Origin: MTP4 sp9310u
GTDB lineage: Archaea; Halobacteriota; Methanosarcinia; Methanosarcinales; Methanosarcinaceae
Length of the DNA stretch: 64,000 bases
Direction of reading: 5' to 3'
Assembly: GCA_030627005.1 (NCBI GenBank)
Contig: DAOUSW010000005.1
Coordinates: 1 to 64,000 of the forward strand
The notes beneath the pieces are model-generated. The model saw only the letters and a program-made list of their open reading frames with translations. It ran no database searches and was not told where the DNA came from. This document shows positions 44,815 through 54,727 of the stretch, piece by piece (the first letter of the stretch is position 1; each line of letters starts with the position of its first letter). The position numbers were made by a program, and so were the translations under genes.

Positions 44815-45465
44815 ATGCCAGTCTATGAAAATACCAGGTTGACCCTTGAGGAGGTCGGAAACACAAAACTAGTTTGTGTCACCAAGACAATTGAACCTGC
44901 AAGGATAAACGAAGCTATCAGGGCCGGAGCCCCTATCATCGGAGAGAACCGGGTCCAGGAGTACGAGGATAAGTGTGCCGATGTACTGCCCTGCGAGACC
45001 CATCTTATAGGCCATCTGCAGACAAATAAAGTCAAAAAAGCCGTAGATCTCTTTGATCTTATCCAGTCAGTTGACTCCCTTAAGCTAATAAGGAATATAA
45101 ACAGGAGGGCCGGGGCTATTGACAAAGTACAGAGGGTCTTCCTTCAGGTTAACATCGGCAACGAGCCGCAAAAACACGGCTTTGGACCGGATGAGCTAAA
45201 AAAGGTAATAACAGAGATCCGCGCTCTCAGGAATGTCCGTGTGGAAGGCCTCATGTGCATCCCTCCTTTTCTACCCCCCGAACAAACCCGTCCCTATTTC
45301 AGGAAGATGAAGGGCCTTTTTGATGAACTGAAGCAGGAAAACCGGGACAACATCGATATCAAGGAACTATCAATGGGCATGTCCGGCGACTACAGGATTG
45401 CCATCGAGGAAGGAGCCACGATGGTGCGTGTGGGCTCTGCCATATTTGGGGAGAGGAAGTACTGA
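44815..45465 (+). CDS. PLP-binding homeostasis protein, YggS family
   Basis: A 216-residue fold-type III PLP protein. LVCVTKTIEPARINEAIRAG holds the PLP lysine (TK), followed by GENRVQEYEDK, HLIGHLQTNK, LQVNIGNEPQKHGF and the phosphate-binding end LSMGMSGDYRIAIEEGATMVR, VGSAIFG. Members balance the free PLP pool and affect amino-acid metabolism; no catalytic reaction is established. The gene stands alone. Confidence 0.93.
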   Translation: MPVYENTRLTLEEVGNTKLVCVTKTIEPARINEAIRAGAPIIGENRVQEYEDKCADVLPCETHLIGHLQTNKVKKAVDLFDLIQSVDSLKLIRNINRRAGAIDKVQRVFLQVNIGNEPQKHGFGPDELKKVITEIRALRNVRVEGLMCIPPFLPPEQTRPYFRKMKGLFDELKQENRDNIDIKELSMGMSGDYRIAIEEGATMVRVGSAIFGERKY

Positions 45466-45691
45466 AAGTGCTGCTTTGTGGAAAATATAAATTCAGTATA
45501 TACTTTTTTCTAATGGGGTCATTGAAAATATTTAGCTGCCGCTAAAATTGGAACTTATTCAATAATTTTATACGATCAACTATTTCAGAGGCAACGAGCT
45601 CTATAAAAACGCTAGTATGGGATGCCCTGGCACTCCTGAGCAAAAACCACCCCTCGAAAACTAGGCGTTGAAAATGAGCAAAATTCATTAT

Positions 45692-45738
45692 GGGCCTGCT
45701 GAGATTCAAACTCAGGACCTCCTCCGTGTGAATGTGTC
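45692..45738 (-). other. Degenerate tRNA-Val 3' fragment (att-like)
   Basis: Forty-seven bases match the 3' half (anticodon stem, T arm and acceptor strand) of the intact tRNA-Val at 54339-54411 in about 41 positions and in the same orientation. Fragments of this type are left when integrative elements insert into tRNA 3' ends. It marks the outer end of the first accessory segment. Confidence 0.75.
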
Positions 45739-45835
45739 TTATGATGTCGAAAACGCATTCATAAACTTATATATATAATTATGTACCATTTTTTATATGA
45801 GCAGTTGTGCTGCTTATATAGGGGGAAGTGATAAG

Positions 45836-46162
45836 GTGGCTGAGAAAAAACCTATCATCAGAGTGTATTTCGCCAAAATCAAGGAAGCATATTATAACCT
45901 ATCTGAAGAGGAAAAGCAAGAGTTCATGCGTAAGGACCGCGAGCAAATGGACGAGCTCGGGATGAAACTCCTGATGATGATTGACTGCCGCTGGTCCAGT
46001 GAAGAGTGGGATTTTATCGGGATTGAGGAATGGCCAGGCATAGAAGCTCTTGAGGAGCGTGCCAGGTTCGAAAAAGAAGAACTGGAAGCATTCAGGTATG
46101 CTGAATCGAAGACTTATCTGGGTACCGGTACTTTTGGAATTGGCGAATATGGTAAAGAATAA
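45836..46162 (+). CDS. Small conserved-type protein of unknown function
   Basis: About 108 residues from a GTG at 45836 (VAEKKPIIRVYFAKIKEAYY), with a GGGGGAAGTGATAAG purine site upstream; a frame to ATG 45797 exists but lies in a TATA-rich stretch likely to be the promoter. The sequence looks like a compact alpha/beta protein (SSEEWDFIGIEEWPGIEALE). I cannot name the family with confidence. First gene of the tRNA-bounded accessory segment. Confidence 0.6.
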   Translation: MAEKKPIIRVYFAKIKEAYYNLSEEEKQEFMRKDREQMDELGMKLLMMIDCRWSSEEWDFIGIEEWPGIEALEERARFEKEELEAFRYAESKTYLGTGTFGIGEYGKE

Positions 46163-46197
46163 AACCTGAGGCAATGGAGACCTGAACCATTTCCGGA

Positions 46198-46392
46198 GTG
46201 TCTATATCACAACGCAAAGCTGCAATAGTCGCAGGGTTAGGGTTACTAATCATGACTCTGGCCTATTTCTTCGCTGATTTTTTTGCTTTCCAGAATCCTG
46301 GAATCAGGGTCTCATTTCTTCCATGTGAGAATAAATCATATAAAACAGCAACAACATCTCTAAATTATGGAATACCGGAACGAAGAGTTTGA
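46198..46392 (+). pseudogene. 5' fragment of a DUF4386-like membrane protein
   Basis: From GTG 46198 the frame reads VSISQRKAAIVAGLGLLIMT and LAYFFADFFAFQN, which resembles the first helix of DUF4386-type membrane proteins; after about 35 residues the resemblance ends and the frame runs into the next gene. I read it as a truncated remnant. Confidence 0.45.
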
Positions 46393-46885
46393 AGCGGAAA
46401 CCTTTAAAGATATTGATCTTACAGACGTATCTTTCAATAATTCAAGGTTTATTGATTGTGATTTTGAAAACTGCAACTTATCAAACGTCGATCTGGATAA
46501 CACAAAATTTCAGAATGTAAGATTCAAGAGCTGCAAAATTCTGGGATTGGATTTTTCAAAATGTAATGACTTTATACTCGCTTTTGGATTTGAAAATTCT
46601 TTTCTTTCCCTGTCAGTATTTTCCGATATAAATTTAGAAAATACGGATTTTACCAATTGCCAGATCTATGACTGTGATTTTGTGAATACCAATCTTACAA
46701 ATGCTAATTTTGAAAATTCCGATCTTAAGAACAGTCTCTTTGAAAATGCGAACCTTAGCTTTACATCGTTCAGGAATGCAAAAAACTATGATATAAATCC
46801 AAATAACAATTTTCTAAAAAAGACAATCTTTTCTATCCCTGAAGTTATCTCCCTTTTAAATATCTATGACATTGTACTGGAATAA
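46367..46885 (+). CDS. Pentapeptide-repeat protein
   Basis: A 172-residue protein built from A(D/N)Lxx-type five-residue repeats (DIDLTDVSFNNSRFIDCDFE; NTNLTNANFENSDLKNSLFE), which fold as a right-handed quadrilateral beta helix. Some members mimic DNA and protect gyrase; most have unknown roles. No membrane helix is visible. The ribosome-binding site is weak. It is AT-rich, like the rest of the segment. Confidence 0.85.
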   Translation: MEYRNEEFEAETFKDIDLTDVSFNNSRFIDCDFENCNLSNVDLDNTKFQNVRFKSCKILGLDFSKCNDFILAFGFENSFLSLSVFSDINLENTDFTNCQIYDCDFVNTNLTNANFENSDLKNSLFENANLSFTSFRNAKNYDINPNNNFLKKTIFSIPEVISLLNIYDIVLE

Positions 46886-46966
46886 ACTACTGTTTTAGCA
46901 TCTCCTGGTGAAGAATTTAATGAATACTTGGTAGTTGTACAACCATTAAGCAAAATATGTGATTAA

Positions 46967-47314
46967 ATGGTAATTATTAGCTTCTTAACAGCATTGATTT
47001 TAACAATATTAATAGAAGAGACCGTTACTTTTCTTCTAGGCTACAGAACTAAAAACACATTCTTAGTAGTCTCCTTAGTCAACGTAATAACAAATCCAAT
47101 TGCAAATTACATTGTAATGGCAAACAATATTTTCAATATCATAAAGCCTGATATTTCACTGGTAATCGTTCTTGAAGTCTTGATTGTTTTCATTGAGTGG
47201 AAAATACTGGAATACGCTCTTCCAGATCAGAAAAAACAATCCTATTTAATCCTTTCAATAATAATGAATCTCGCCTCTTTTTTAACCGGCGTAATACTAT
47301 TCGGCCTGCCATAA
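46967..47314 (+). CDS. Small four-helix membrane protein
   Basis: A 115-residue hydrophobic protein with about four helices (IISFLTALILTILIEETVTF; SLVIVLEVLIVFIEWKILEY). Family not recognised. It is followed after 31 bp by an MFS-like transporter and then a small membrane protein, all on the same strand, which look like an operon. Confidence 0.6.
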   Translation: MVIISFLTALILTILIEETVTFLLGYRTKNTFLVVSLVNVITNPIANYIVMANNIFNIIKPDISLVIVLEVLIVFIEWKILEYALPDQKKQSYLILSIIMNLASFLTGVILFGLP

Positions 47315-47345
47315 ACTTATATATCAAAATCAACCAAAATAGCTT

Positions 47346-48386
47346 ATGCCTTCTGATTCTAAAAAAAATCTCACAGTTTACGGATTATCTCACGCAGCAA
47401 TCGATGCAAGTTGTGCTGCAGTGGCATTTTCATTATTATCTTCAAAATCAATAACTAATGACTACTTTATCCAGCTAGTCATCATGTATAATGTTATTGC
47501 TTTCGGCTCCCAGACTTTAGTCGGCCTTCTGGTAGATAAGTATAGATGTCCAAAACTCTCAGCAATTTCCGGTTCTGTTATAACAGCCTCGGCAATACCT
47601 GTCTCTTTTCTATCGCCCCTGTATGCAATAATCCTTGCAGGTATCGGAAATGCCCTATTTCATGTAGGCGGCGGGACAATAAGTCTCAACCTGACAAAAA
47701 ATAAGGCAGCAGCACCAGGGATATTTGTAGCTCCCGGAGCATTGGGACTTTTAATAGGAACGCTTTACGGAAAAAGTGGGTCCTTTACAGCCTGGCCATT
47801 GCTGATAATAATCGCTATTCTCTGTGCCCTCATGTATTATACAAAATATCCGGAAATAAATTACAAAACAGACGAGAAAATAAACACAAACTATTTTGAA
47901 TCAATCATACTCTTGCTTCTTATGACAATCGTAGCAAGATCAGTAATCGGCTCAGTGGTCGTTTTGCCCTGGAAATCCGACATCTTTCTATTAGTAACAC
48001 TAACCTCAGGTATAGTCCTGGGAAAAGCTTTCGGTGGAATTATAGGAGATAAATACGGCTGGCAAAAGGTAGGAGTCATATCTCTTTTAATATCTGCTCC
48101 ACTACTCGCATTTGGAGCAGCAATACCGGAGGCAGCAATACTCGGAATTTTCCTCTTCAATTTTACAATGCCGATTACTCTGGTAGCAATCTCAAATACA
48201 CTTCCAGGAAGACCTGGCTTCTCATTTGGCTTGACAACACTGGCATTAATAATCGGAGTTCTCCCAACATACGCAGGCGCAGGCAGTTTCATGTCACAAA
48301 GCCATTCAGTATTCGCGATAATCATCAGTTCAGCAATAGTCCTGTATTATGCACTATTTTTATATAGCAGAAAACCAAATGTCTAA
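47346..48386 (+). CDS. MFS-type transporter
   Basis: A 346-residue polytopic protein of about ten to eleven helices. The loop VDKYRCPKLSAISGS and its counterpart IGDKYGWQKVGVIS in the second half fit the MFS loop 2-3 motif, and HVGGGTISLNL lies in the channel. It is shorter than the usual 400 residues. Substrate unknown; neighbours are small membrane proteins that may be accessory. Confidence 0.72.
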   Translation: MPSDSKKNLTVYGLSHAAIDASCAAVAFSLLSSKSITNDYFIQLVIMYNVIAFGSQTLVGLLVDKYRCPKLSAISGSVITASAIPVSFLSPLYAIILAGIGNALFHVGGGTISLNLTKNKAAAPGIFVAPGALGLLIGTLYGKSGSFTAWPLLIIIAILCALMYYTKYPEINYKTDEKINTNYFESIILLLLMTIVARSVIGSVVVLPWKSDIFLLVTLTSGIVLGKAFGGIIGDKYGWQKVGVISLLISAPLLAFGAAIPEAAILGIFLFNFTMPITLVAISNTLPGRPGFSFGLTTLALIIGVLPTYAGAGSFMSQSHSVFAIIISSAIVLYYALFLYSRKPNV

Positions 48387-48415
48387 AAAAGACAAGAAAG
48401 TTAAAAGGTAAAAAA

Positions 48416-48634
48416 ATGAAAAAAGCAAATATTATCATAATATCATTGTGCCTAAGCGTATCCATTTTACCTTCAGTAGTTCGTGCAGATATGATTTCTC
48501 CAGGGGCTACTGCTGCCTTACTATTGATTATTATAGCACCTATAATTGGAATAATTGCCCTGATTGCCTGGCTGGTGATTAGAAAAATTAAGAAAAATAA
48601 TGATTCTAAAAGAGAGCCAAAAATCAGAGCCTAA
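48416..48634 (+). CDS. Small exported or membrane protein
   Basis: A 72-residue protein with an N-terminal signal sequence (ANIIIISLCLSVSILPSVVR), a second hydrophobic helix (TAALLLIIIAPIIGIIALIA) and a strongly basic end. It starts 30 bp after the MFS gene and probably belongs to the same transcript. Function unknown. Confidence 0.55.
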   Translation: MKKANIIIISLCLSVSILPSVVRADMISPGATAALLLIIIAPIIGIIALIAWLVIRKIKKNNDSKREPKIRA

Positions 48635-49170
48635 TGCCACAGAATTTTTTTTAAGGATACTGGTTATATTCAGAGGAATAATAGTTTGAATTGTAATTAT
48701 ACTTCTTGTTTTAGTATCAAGGATATTTGATCTGAGTTATATTTTCTTCTGAGTCAACTGGAAAATTAATTCTTGTTTTAAAAAAATTAGGTCGTGTCCC
48801 CAGGTTATTGAACCGGAACTCTGAAAGTTAATAATTCCCTTCGAGCGTGTCTTAATATTAAATTTGATTCTACAACAGGGACAGACTTACGGCATTTGAA
48901 CTGAAAACGTTAGCATTAAACCGTTAGATGCCTAAAGTGGAAATTCTAGCTATGATGTCTACTATGAAACCTCTAAATCTGAAAAGAAAGGAGATAAAAG
49001 TAGTGGGCCCGCTGAGATTCGAACCCAGGACCTCCGCCGTGTGAAGGTGACTTTAATCCAGTATTATTCCATAAAAATTTCCTGGTACATATGCTCTGGA
49101 ATGTGCCAGAAAATGATTTATTTCACTTTTTAACCTGAAACTAAATTTTCAATTTATCTAAATTGCCCCT
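48635..49170. other. Boundary region between two accessory segments
   Basis: Contains the tRNA-Val fragment listed separately and otherwise no gene. The sequence is AT-rich and includes weak T-tracts after the membrane-protein operon. Confidence 0.5.
49005..49051 (-). other. tRNA-Val 3' fragment (att-like)
   Basis: Forty-five of 47 bases match the 3' half of tRNA-Val (54339-54411), same orientation, ending in the anticodon stem. It is much better preserved than the fragment at 45692, so the insertion that made it is probably younger. It separates the two accessory segments. Confidence 0.85.
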
Positions 49171-50004
49171 TCATCCCTTCTGCTTTTTTGACCACTCTGC
49201 CCTCCGATCATGAGCCATTTTCAGCAGGAACTCCTCTGCAGCTTCAGAGGAATTACAATATTCATGCCAGAGCCAGCCGCTTGGCTCTCCGGGCACCACA
49301 ATGATTCCCTTTTTCTTTGCAACGCCCTCAAGGATTATCCGCGCGGCTTCTTCCGCTGGAATTGCATCTTCAGGAGCCTGTACCTCTTCATGGACCGGAC
49401 CCAGTATTGGCTTTTTCCAGATGCGTGAAACGACAGCTGAGGGGCATGTCACCGAGAAATGAATGCCTTCTTCTGCAAATTCGTACCGCATACTTTCACT
49501 CATCCCGACCACGGCGTACTTGGTGGCGCAATAGAGTGCCTGGAATGGGAACGGTACAAGTCCTGCAATGGAAGCCGTATTAACTATGTGACCTCCGCCC
49601 TGCAGCCGCATAACTGGCAGCACGGCGTTAATGCCGTATATTACACTCCAGAGGTTGACATCAATAATAGCTTTCCAGTGCTCAAGAGTGGCGTCGACAG
49701 TCGGCATCGTACCCCCGATCCCTGCATTATTAAATAAAAAGTCAATTCTGCCTTCCAAGGTGATCATATCCTGAACAGCCTTTTCAACTTCCGGTTGTTT
49801 TGTCACGTCAACAAGCAGAGTACGAATCTGTCCTGCATACGCGCCAAGATTTTCAGCCGCTGATGCCAGGCTTTCTGCATTCCGACCAGCCATGAAGACT
49901 ATCGCTCCCTTCTCCAACAGGGCTTCACTTACTGCATAACCGATTCCGGAATTCGCACCGGTTACCAGACAACATTTGTCCTTGAAATACTCGTCAACTC
50001 CCAT
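49171..50004 (-). CDS. Short-chain dehydrogenase/reductase
   Basis: NAD(P)-dependent oxidoreductase of the classical SDR family, 277 residues. CLVTGANSGIGYAVSEALLE is the TGxxxGxG cofactor site, LFNNAGIGG the NNAG motif, and NTASIAGLVPFPFQALYCATK gives catalytic Ser, Tyr and Lys. Substrate unknown. The ATG at 50004 (MGVDEYFKDK) follows GGGGGAGTGA; the longer frame to 50028 is less likely. It lies in the segment with a DUF362-like protein and an acetoacetate decarboxylase-like protein. Confidence 0.9.
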   Translation of the reverse strand: MGVDEYFKDKCCLVTGANSGIGYAVSEALLEKGAIVFMAGRNAESLASAAENLGAYAGQIRTLLVDVTKQPEVEKAVQDMITLEGRIDFLFNNAGIGGTMPTVDATLEHWKAIIDVNLWSVIYGINAVLPVMRLQGGGHIVNTASIAGLVPFPFQALYCATKYAVVGMSESMRYEFAEEGIHFSVTCPSAVVSRIWKKPILGPVHEEVQAPEDAIPAEEAARIILEGVAKKKGIIVVPGEPSGWLWHEYCNSSEAAEEFLLKMAHDRRAEWSKKQKG

Positions 50005-50113
50005 TTCACTCCCCCTTTTCCTTTTCAACGGTTCTGTTTTGGTTGATTCTGTTTTGATTAGTTCTGTTCATTTTTTTAGGATACAAATTTCTCTTATGCA
50101 TTGTCCAGCAGGG

Positions 50114-50584
50114 TTATAGCTGGCGAATTATTGCCAGCACAGCTACAACATAGGCAATCGGCCCTGTATAAATCACCTTAAATAGTGCCAATCTGTCCAC
50201 AGAAAGCTCTGCAATGCCGAATAGAGAGAACATGGAGACGGTTAAAGTCACCATGATCAATACCGTACAGCTGAACAGCACCGTGCCCAGTAATGCCCCT
50301 CTCCTCGACAGCCTTGACAGTATCGGCCCCGGCTGGGGTAGGTTTTCATCTTTGAAATGGCCGGCGCGAAGCTGGCGGTTAATATCGGCTGCCGAGAAGA
50401 CTGTCACAAGCCACGTCATCACGATTGAGGTGATTATAGTATCAACCAGAATCCCGGATAAGGCAACGGTGTCCACATTCCTGTTGATGAGAAACGCCAG
50501 GAGCGGATTTACCACCATGTTAATCAGGGCGGCTGCCAGGGCCTGTTTCTGGATATACGAGTCAATCGAGCTCAGACTTACCAT
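50114..50584 (-). CDS. Four-helix membrane protein
   Basis: A 156-residue protein with about four membrane helices (AALINMVVNPLLAFLI, TIITSIVMTWLVTVF, VLFSCTVLIMVTLTVSMFSL, VIYTGPIAYVVAVLAII). Family not recognised. Its ATG overlaps the stop codon of the upstream DUF362-like gene (ATGGTAA), so the two are translationally coupled. Confidence 0.6.
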   Translation of the reverse strand: MVSLSSIDSYIQKQALAAALINMVVNPLLAFLINRNVDTVALSGILVDTIITSIVMTWLVTVFSAADINRQLRAGHFKDENLPQPGPILSRLSRRGALLGTVLFSCTVLIMVTLTVSMFSLFGIAELSVDRLALFKVIYTGPIAYVVAVLAIIRQL

Positions 50585-52984
50585 ACCTCTGCTCCACTGC
50601 CAAAGTGGGCAGTGAAGACCTTGCCCGGGTCTTCTGTCTCCTCTACATTTGGTATCCGGCGTGTTTCCAGGCTCCCGTATCCTGCGGGGACATACAGTGT
50701 GAAGTCGAGAGGGTTTTCGCCCTCAGAGACAGCCTTAAAGTAGTTTTTAATAGAAGCGGGATTGCTGGTTAATTGATCCGTGCTTCCGGTATAGGCTCCT
50801 CCATTTCGAGTTTTATCTGCGTACAGAAATGCTGCGCCGTATAGAGATTGGAAGATGATAGTCTCAGGTGACTGGGAACCATAGATACCGTTAGTGAGCT
50901 GGATATAGGTAGCCAGCTGCCAGCTAGGCCACATGCCTTTGCCCCAGTTCATTCCCGGAACGAAGGGATCTTCCCCCCCCCTCTTCAGATCGTGACATGT
51001 CAAAGGCCTGGGTTGCTATCGTTACGAGTGAATACTCCTGCATGAAATCATGTCCCTGAGGATTCCAGTCTTTACGGGAAGGCTTGAGGCCGAAATCGGC
51101 AATAGAATAAAAAGTCCCTCTGAGCTGGCCGTACTCTTCTGTTAGCATAATATCAAAGGAGTGGCTCAGTATTCTGAAACCCGGGGTCCAGACTCCTTTC
51201 CTCCCGTTTTCATCGTAATCTATTATCCCGTCACTGTTCTCATCGTAGCCATCCATGAATTCTTTTAAAAATGAGGAGCCTGTCAGCTTATCGTGGGCTT
51301 CTGCATAGCTCAGGAGGGTCTTCTGCATGTCCCATGGCATGCATGAAGGGTTATAATACATCGTTTTCGTCATCAACTCCAGGAATTTCCTGTCCTCTAT
51401 CCTGCCCAGGTGCCCATCCAGGGAAGCCAGTGGCGTTTTTGTCAGGGTGTCCCAGCCGACAACATAGTATTTCTGCTGCCCCACACCTCTCGCTTCAGCA
51501 TAACGGTACAGGTTGTACCTGAAAAGAGGTGAATCGAGACCTTCCTCTGTTGCGATGTTTTTCCCGTCAATTATTGCTACAGGAACGTGGTGGACAAACT
51601 CTGTAGGCCAGCCGTTCTCATCCTTGAGCTTCAATGCTTCACGCATAGGTACCGTTTTGAAACAATATCTGGCGCAGAGGAGGTCGAGAGCCACACAGTC
51701 CAGGGACGCCCAGACGTAACCTTCAGGGATTCTGACAGCTCTGCCATCCGGGTTATGGGAGATATTAATCATATCTATTCCATCACTTACATGCACCATG
51801 AACACGTTCTGGTTCTGCACTGCCCTGATAACGTCCGCCTGGGTCCCTGGCATTCCTGCAGTTTTTGTTGTGATGTATTCTCCTTTCTCATCTTTTACAG
51901 GCAGGTTGGTATCGTCATCCATCTTTACGATCCAGGGCATATGCGGTAGCTCACCTTTGTAAGATGGTACTGCTCTGGACGGGCACGCATATTTCCATTT
52001 CATATCACCGCTTCCCGTCTCGCAGGGAGCCTGCGTGGGGTAAAGGCCGATACCAAGGTTCTTGATAGCATTTGTGATAAGATCCTGAGCATGGATCTTT
52101 AGCTTGGGGACATTAATAAGAACGCAGCCGGGGTAGTCTTTAAGGTCTTCACTGTCATCCGGGTTCCCGCCGACAATCGCCTTGTGCAGTGTGATCTCTT
52201 TGTAGTTTGCTCCATCTGGAACTTCGACCGTCCTGCCCCTTGAAGCGTCTTCATCAAGTTTGTTCAGGTCATAGACCATCAGCCGGTCTCCTGCTTTCCC
52301 TGGCGGGAAGAACCTTCCGGCAACGCTATCTTCATATCCTTTCATAGGGTCGTCTTCATGGGAGGAAGGATGGCGCTCTGACAGGTATCTGCGGACAAAG
52401 AAAAAACCCCATCCCCCGTAGAAATCCTCACTCCGCCCTTCAAAAAGGGCTTCTGTGGTGATGTCCTTTCCGAAGGTTAACCTGAAAGAGATTGTCATCA
52501 ACAGGGCGGAAGTCGAAGCCTCCCCCAGTGCCATCTGATAATAGTGTATGTCAAGCCTGTCATGGAACCACCTCATCAGAGCGGCTATAAGGGGCCATTC
52601 GGTACAGATGGGAGCACCCAGGCCTTCGCCATGTGTCCCTGCGTCAATGGCGACCGGGCCAACCAGGTTGGGCTTGAATAACAATTTCTTGCTGGACCGT
52701 ATCGGTGACTGCACCTGGCTGACAAACCCTGTCTCCCGGTCCAGCTCACCCAGGGAAGAATCAAGATTGGCGTAGATATAATCAATTTTTTCAACTATCT
52801 CCGCCCAGGCTGCTGTATCGTTCTCGTTGATGACCTTCTGGAGCAAACCGGGGACTCCGGCATAGGCCTTTGAGACATCCATCCTGCTGCCAGCGACCGG
52901 TGATCCCTCAGAATCGACCTTCCTCTTTCCCAGTTTCGAATCGACAACCGCATCTTTCGAATATTCTTCGTTTATGGTACTCAT
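50578..52984 (-). pseudogene. Large DUF362-like protein, broken by one-base frameshift
   Basis: A protein of about 800 residues when repaired. DUF362-type signatures are KLLFKPNLVG and VLINVPKLKIHAQDLITNAI, KNLGIGL; a Ca-binding EF-hand-like loop DENSDGIIDYDENG lies at about residue 600. The 3' part is in another frame because of a run of nine C at 50973-50981; eight would join SEEGG to EDPFVPGMNWGKGMW and the rest. The start ATG at 52984 (MSTINEEYSKD) follows TGGGGGGAAAAG. Function unknown; DUF362 proteins are often associated with iron-sulfur or redox proteins, but no Cys cluster is seen here. Confidence 0.75.
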
Positions 52985-53266
52985 CTTTTCCCCCCATTGA
53001 CGCGAAGTGGATAAGGCTGCATCAAACACTTCCCAATAAAAAGACAAATTCCAGGTTTTCTATAGCTCCAGGTTTTCTATAGCCTGTTGTGATACTTCTT
53101 TTTTGACTCTTTCTGATGCGCCCCTTCGATATCGTTATTCCTTATATTATGTTTTCTCAACGTCATCTGAATATTACGTGGCATGTATTATAGATATTAT
53201 ATATATTATCCCTATTCTATATATCATCTAATATCACATATTAATCCGAATATTGGGGGGTTGATT

Positions 53267-54067
53267 ATGTTCCGATTTGAAGATAACAAATGCTATAGAA
53301 TGCCGGCCCACTTTGGCGGTTTTGACTGCCCTGGCCCTGAAGCAGCGCTGTATTATAGGGATGCAGTTTCTGTAACCTTTACGTATACGACGGACGAAAA
53401 CCAGCTGGCAAGCTATGTGCCCGAAGGTTTTGAGCTGTTACGACCTGAATTGAACATCTCCTACAGTCAGTTTCGAGAGATCGACTGGATGGCGGGAGGT
53501 GCGTATAACCTCGTCCAGGTCAGTGTGCCTGCCCGTTTCAACGGCAAGCGTGACCAGCTGGAAGGGCAGTTTATTCTGGTAGTCTGGGAGAACAAAACCT
53601 GGCCGATCCTTGGAGGGAGAGAAGAGACCGGCATCCCAAAAATCTATGCCGACATCGAGGACCTGCACACTATCCAGCCGAACTACTATACCAGTGCCAG
53701 TTACGAAGGAAACACATTCCTGCGCCTGGAGCTGCTCGGAGCAAAGCCTGTAAACGAGCAGCTGTTATCGGAGATGCAGGCTTCTGCAGCCACAATCAAC
53801 GCCCTTGGGTGGCGCTACATTCCAAAAGTCGGCGCTCCCGGGGCGGACTTGAGCCAGCCCATACTGTACCCACAGGGTGCTGAGGTCCACAGCGCATGGG
53901 CGGGCAGCGGCACTGTCAAATGGACACAATTGAGCTGGGAGCAGAACCCGGGACAGTGGCATATCATCAAGGCACTGGCAGAGTTGCCCATGCTAGAGAT
54001 GGCTCCGGCCATCATGGTGAAAGGGGTCATCATTTTAAAACCCAATAATGGACGTGTTCTCGAATAA
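53267..54067 (+). CDS. Acetoacetate decarboxylase family protein
   Basis: A 266-residue protein of the ADC fold. The region GREETGIPKIYADIE corresponds to the active-site segment of acetoacetate decarboxylase, where the Lys after Pro forms the Schiff base; PEGFELLRPELNISYSQF matches the family N-terminal half. It may decarboxylate a beta-keto acid; a ketone-forming role with the neighbouring SDR is possible. The ATG at 53267 is set by GGGGGGTTGATT; the open frame from 53183 is AT-rich leader. Confidence 0.82.
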   Translation: MFRFEDNKCYRMPAHFGGFDCPGPEAALYYRDAVSVTFTYTTDENQLASYVPEGFELLRPELNISYSQFREIDWMAGGAYNLVQVSVPARFNGKRDQLEGQFILVVWENKTWPILGGREETGIPKIYADIEDLHTIQPNYYTSASYEGNTFLRLELLGAKPVNEQLLSEMQASAATINALGWRYIPKVGAPGADLSQPILYPQGAEVHSAWAGSGTVKWTQLSWEQNPGQWHIIKALAELPMLEMAPAIMVKGVIILKPNNGRVLE

Positions 54068-54338
54068 TTGAAAGCCTGCCCGCTGAATCCTGCAGGTTTT
54101 TTCATATTCTTTTTTGCGGATTGATCTGACAACAGAGCTCTTCAATTTAAAAAACATACATGATATTCTTCGAATAACAGACAAAAAAATGAAAGTACTG
54201 GAGAGCATTTTCATGCCAAATTAGGTTGGAGCCTCAGTAAATCTGAAATTAAAAAGCGAAAAGTAAAACCAGAGATTACACATCCCTCGGTAAGGCTTCA
54301 ACAATCGGAAACAGAAGAAAATAAAGACAAAACCACAT

Positions 54339-54411
54339 GGGCCCGCTGAGATTCGAACTCAGGACCTCCGCCGTGTGAAGGCGACGTCATAACCGACTAG
54401 ACCACGAGCCC
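54339..54411 (-). tRNA. tRNA-Val (CAC)
   Basis: A 73-nt tRNA on the minus strand. The acceptor arms GGGCTCG and CGGGCCC pair over seven bases, the anticodon stem TCGCC/GGCGG holds the loop TTCACAC with anticodon CAC (valine GUG), and the T arm contains GAGTTCGAATCTC. The CCA end is not encoded. Its 3' half is duplicated at 49005 and 45692, so it is the attachment site of integrated segments. Confidence 0.95.
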
Positions 54412-54727
54412 ATGGTGTATAAGGAAACCCCTGAGGGTTGAGCAACCATAAAATAGAACTTCTTACGTATAAGCTTATCGCCTGTTTGTCGGTTTCGGGC
54501 TTTCCCTGACCGGTTATACTGCTCTTTTATGGTGTAAGCCGGATTTCTTGCGAGTTCTCTCTTTTTCCAGGTCTCCCGGCTCAGCCAGACCGCAGGTTAT
54601 ATAAGCGTTCTTTGATATCTTTACAGTGGTAATATCATTACACTGATATTTTACTGTACACGGCATAAATTTTCCTTTATACGATAAATTTTCCTTTATA
54701 CCGCAAAAAAGCTTCATCCCGGTTTAC
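54412..54727. other. Region upstream of tRNA-Val and prepilin peptidase
   Basis: No gene is seen. It must carry the tRNA promoter on the minus strand (a candidate CTATTTTATG lies about 40 bases upstream of the tRNA 5' end) and the promoter of the following plus-strand gene. Confidence 0.4.

Noticed and set aside
49005..49051. A second functional tRNA
   Set aside because: Only the 3' half matches tRNA-Val; the D arm and 5' acceptor strand are missing.
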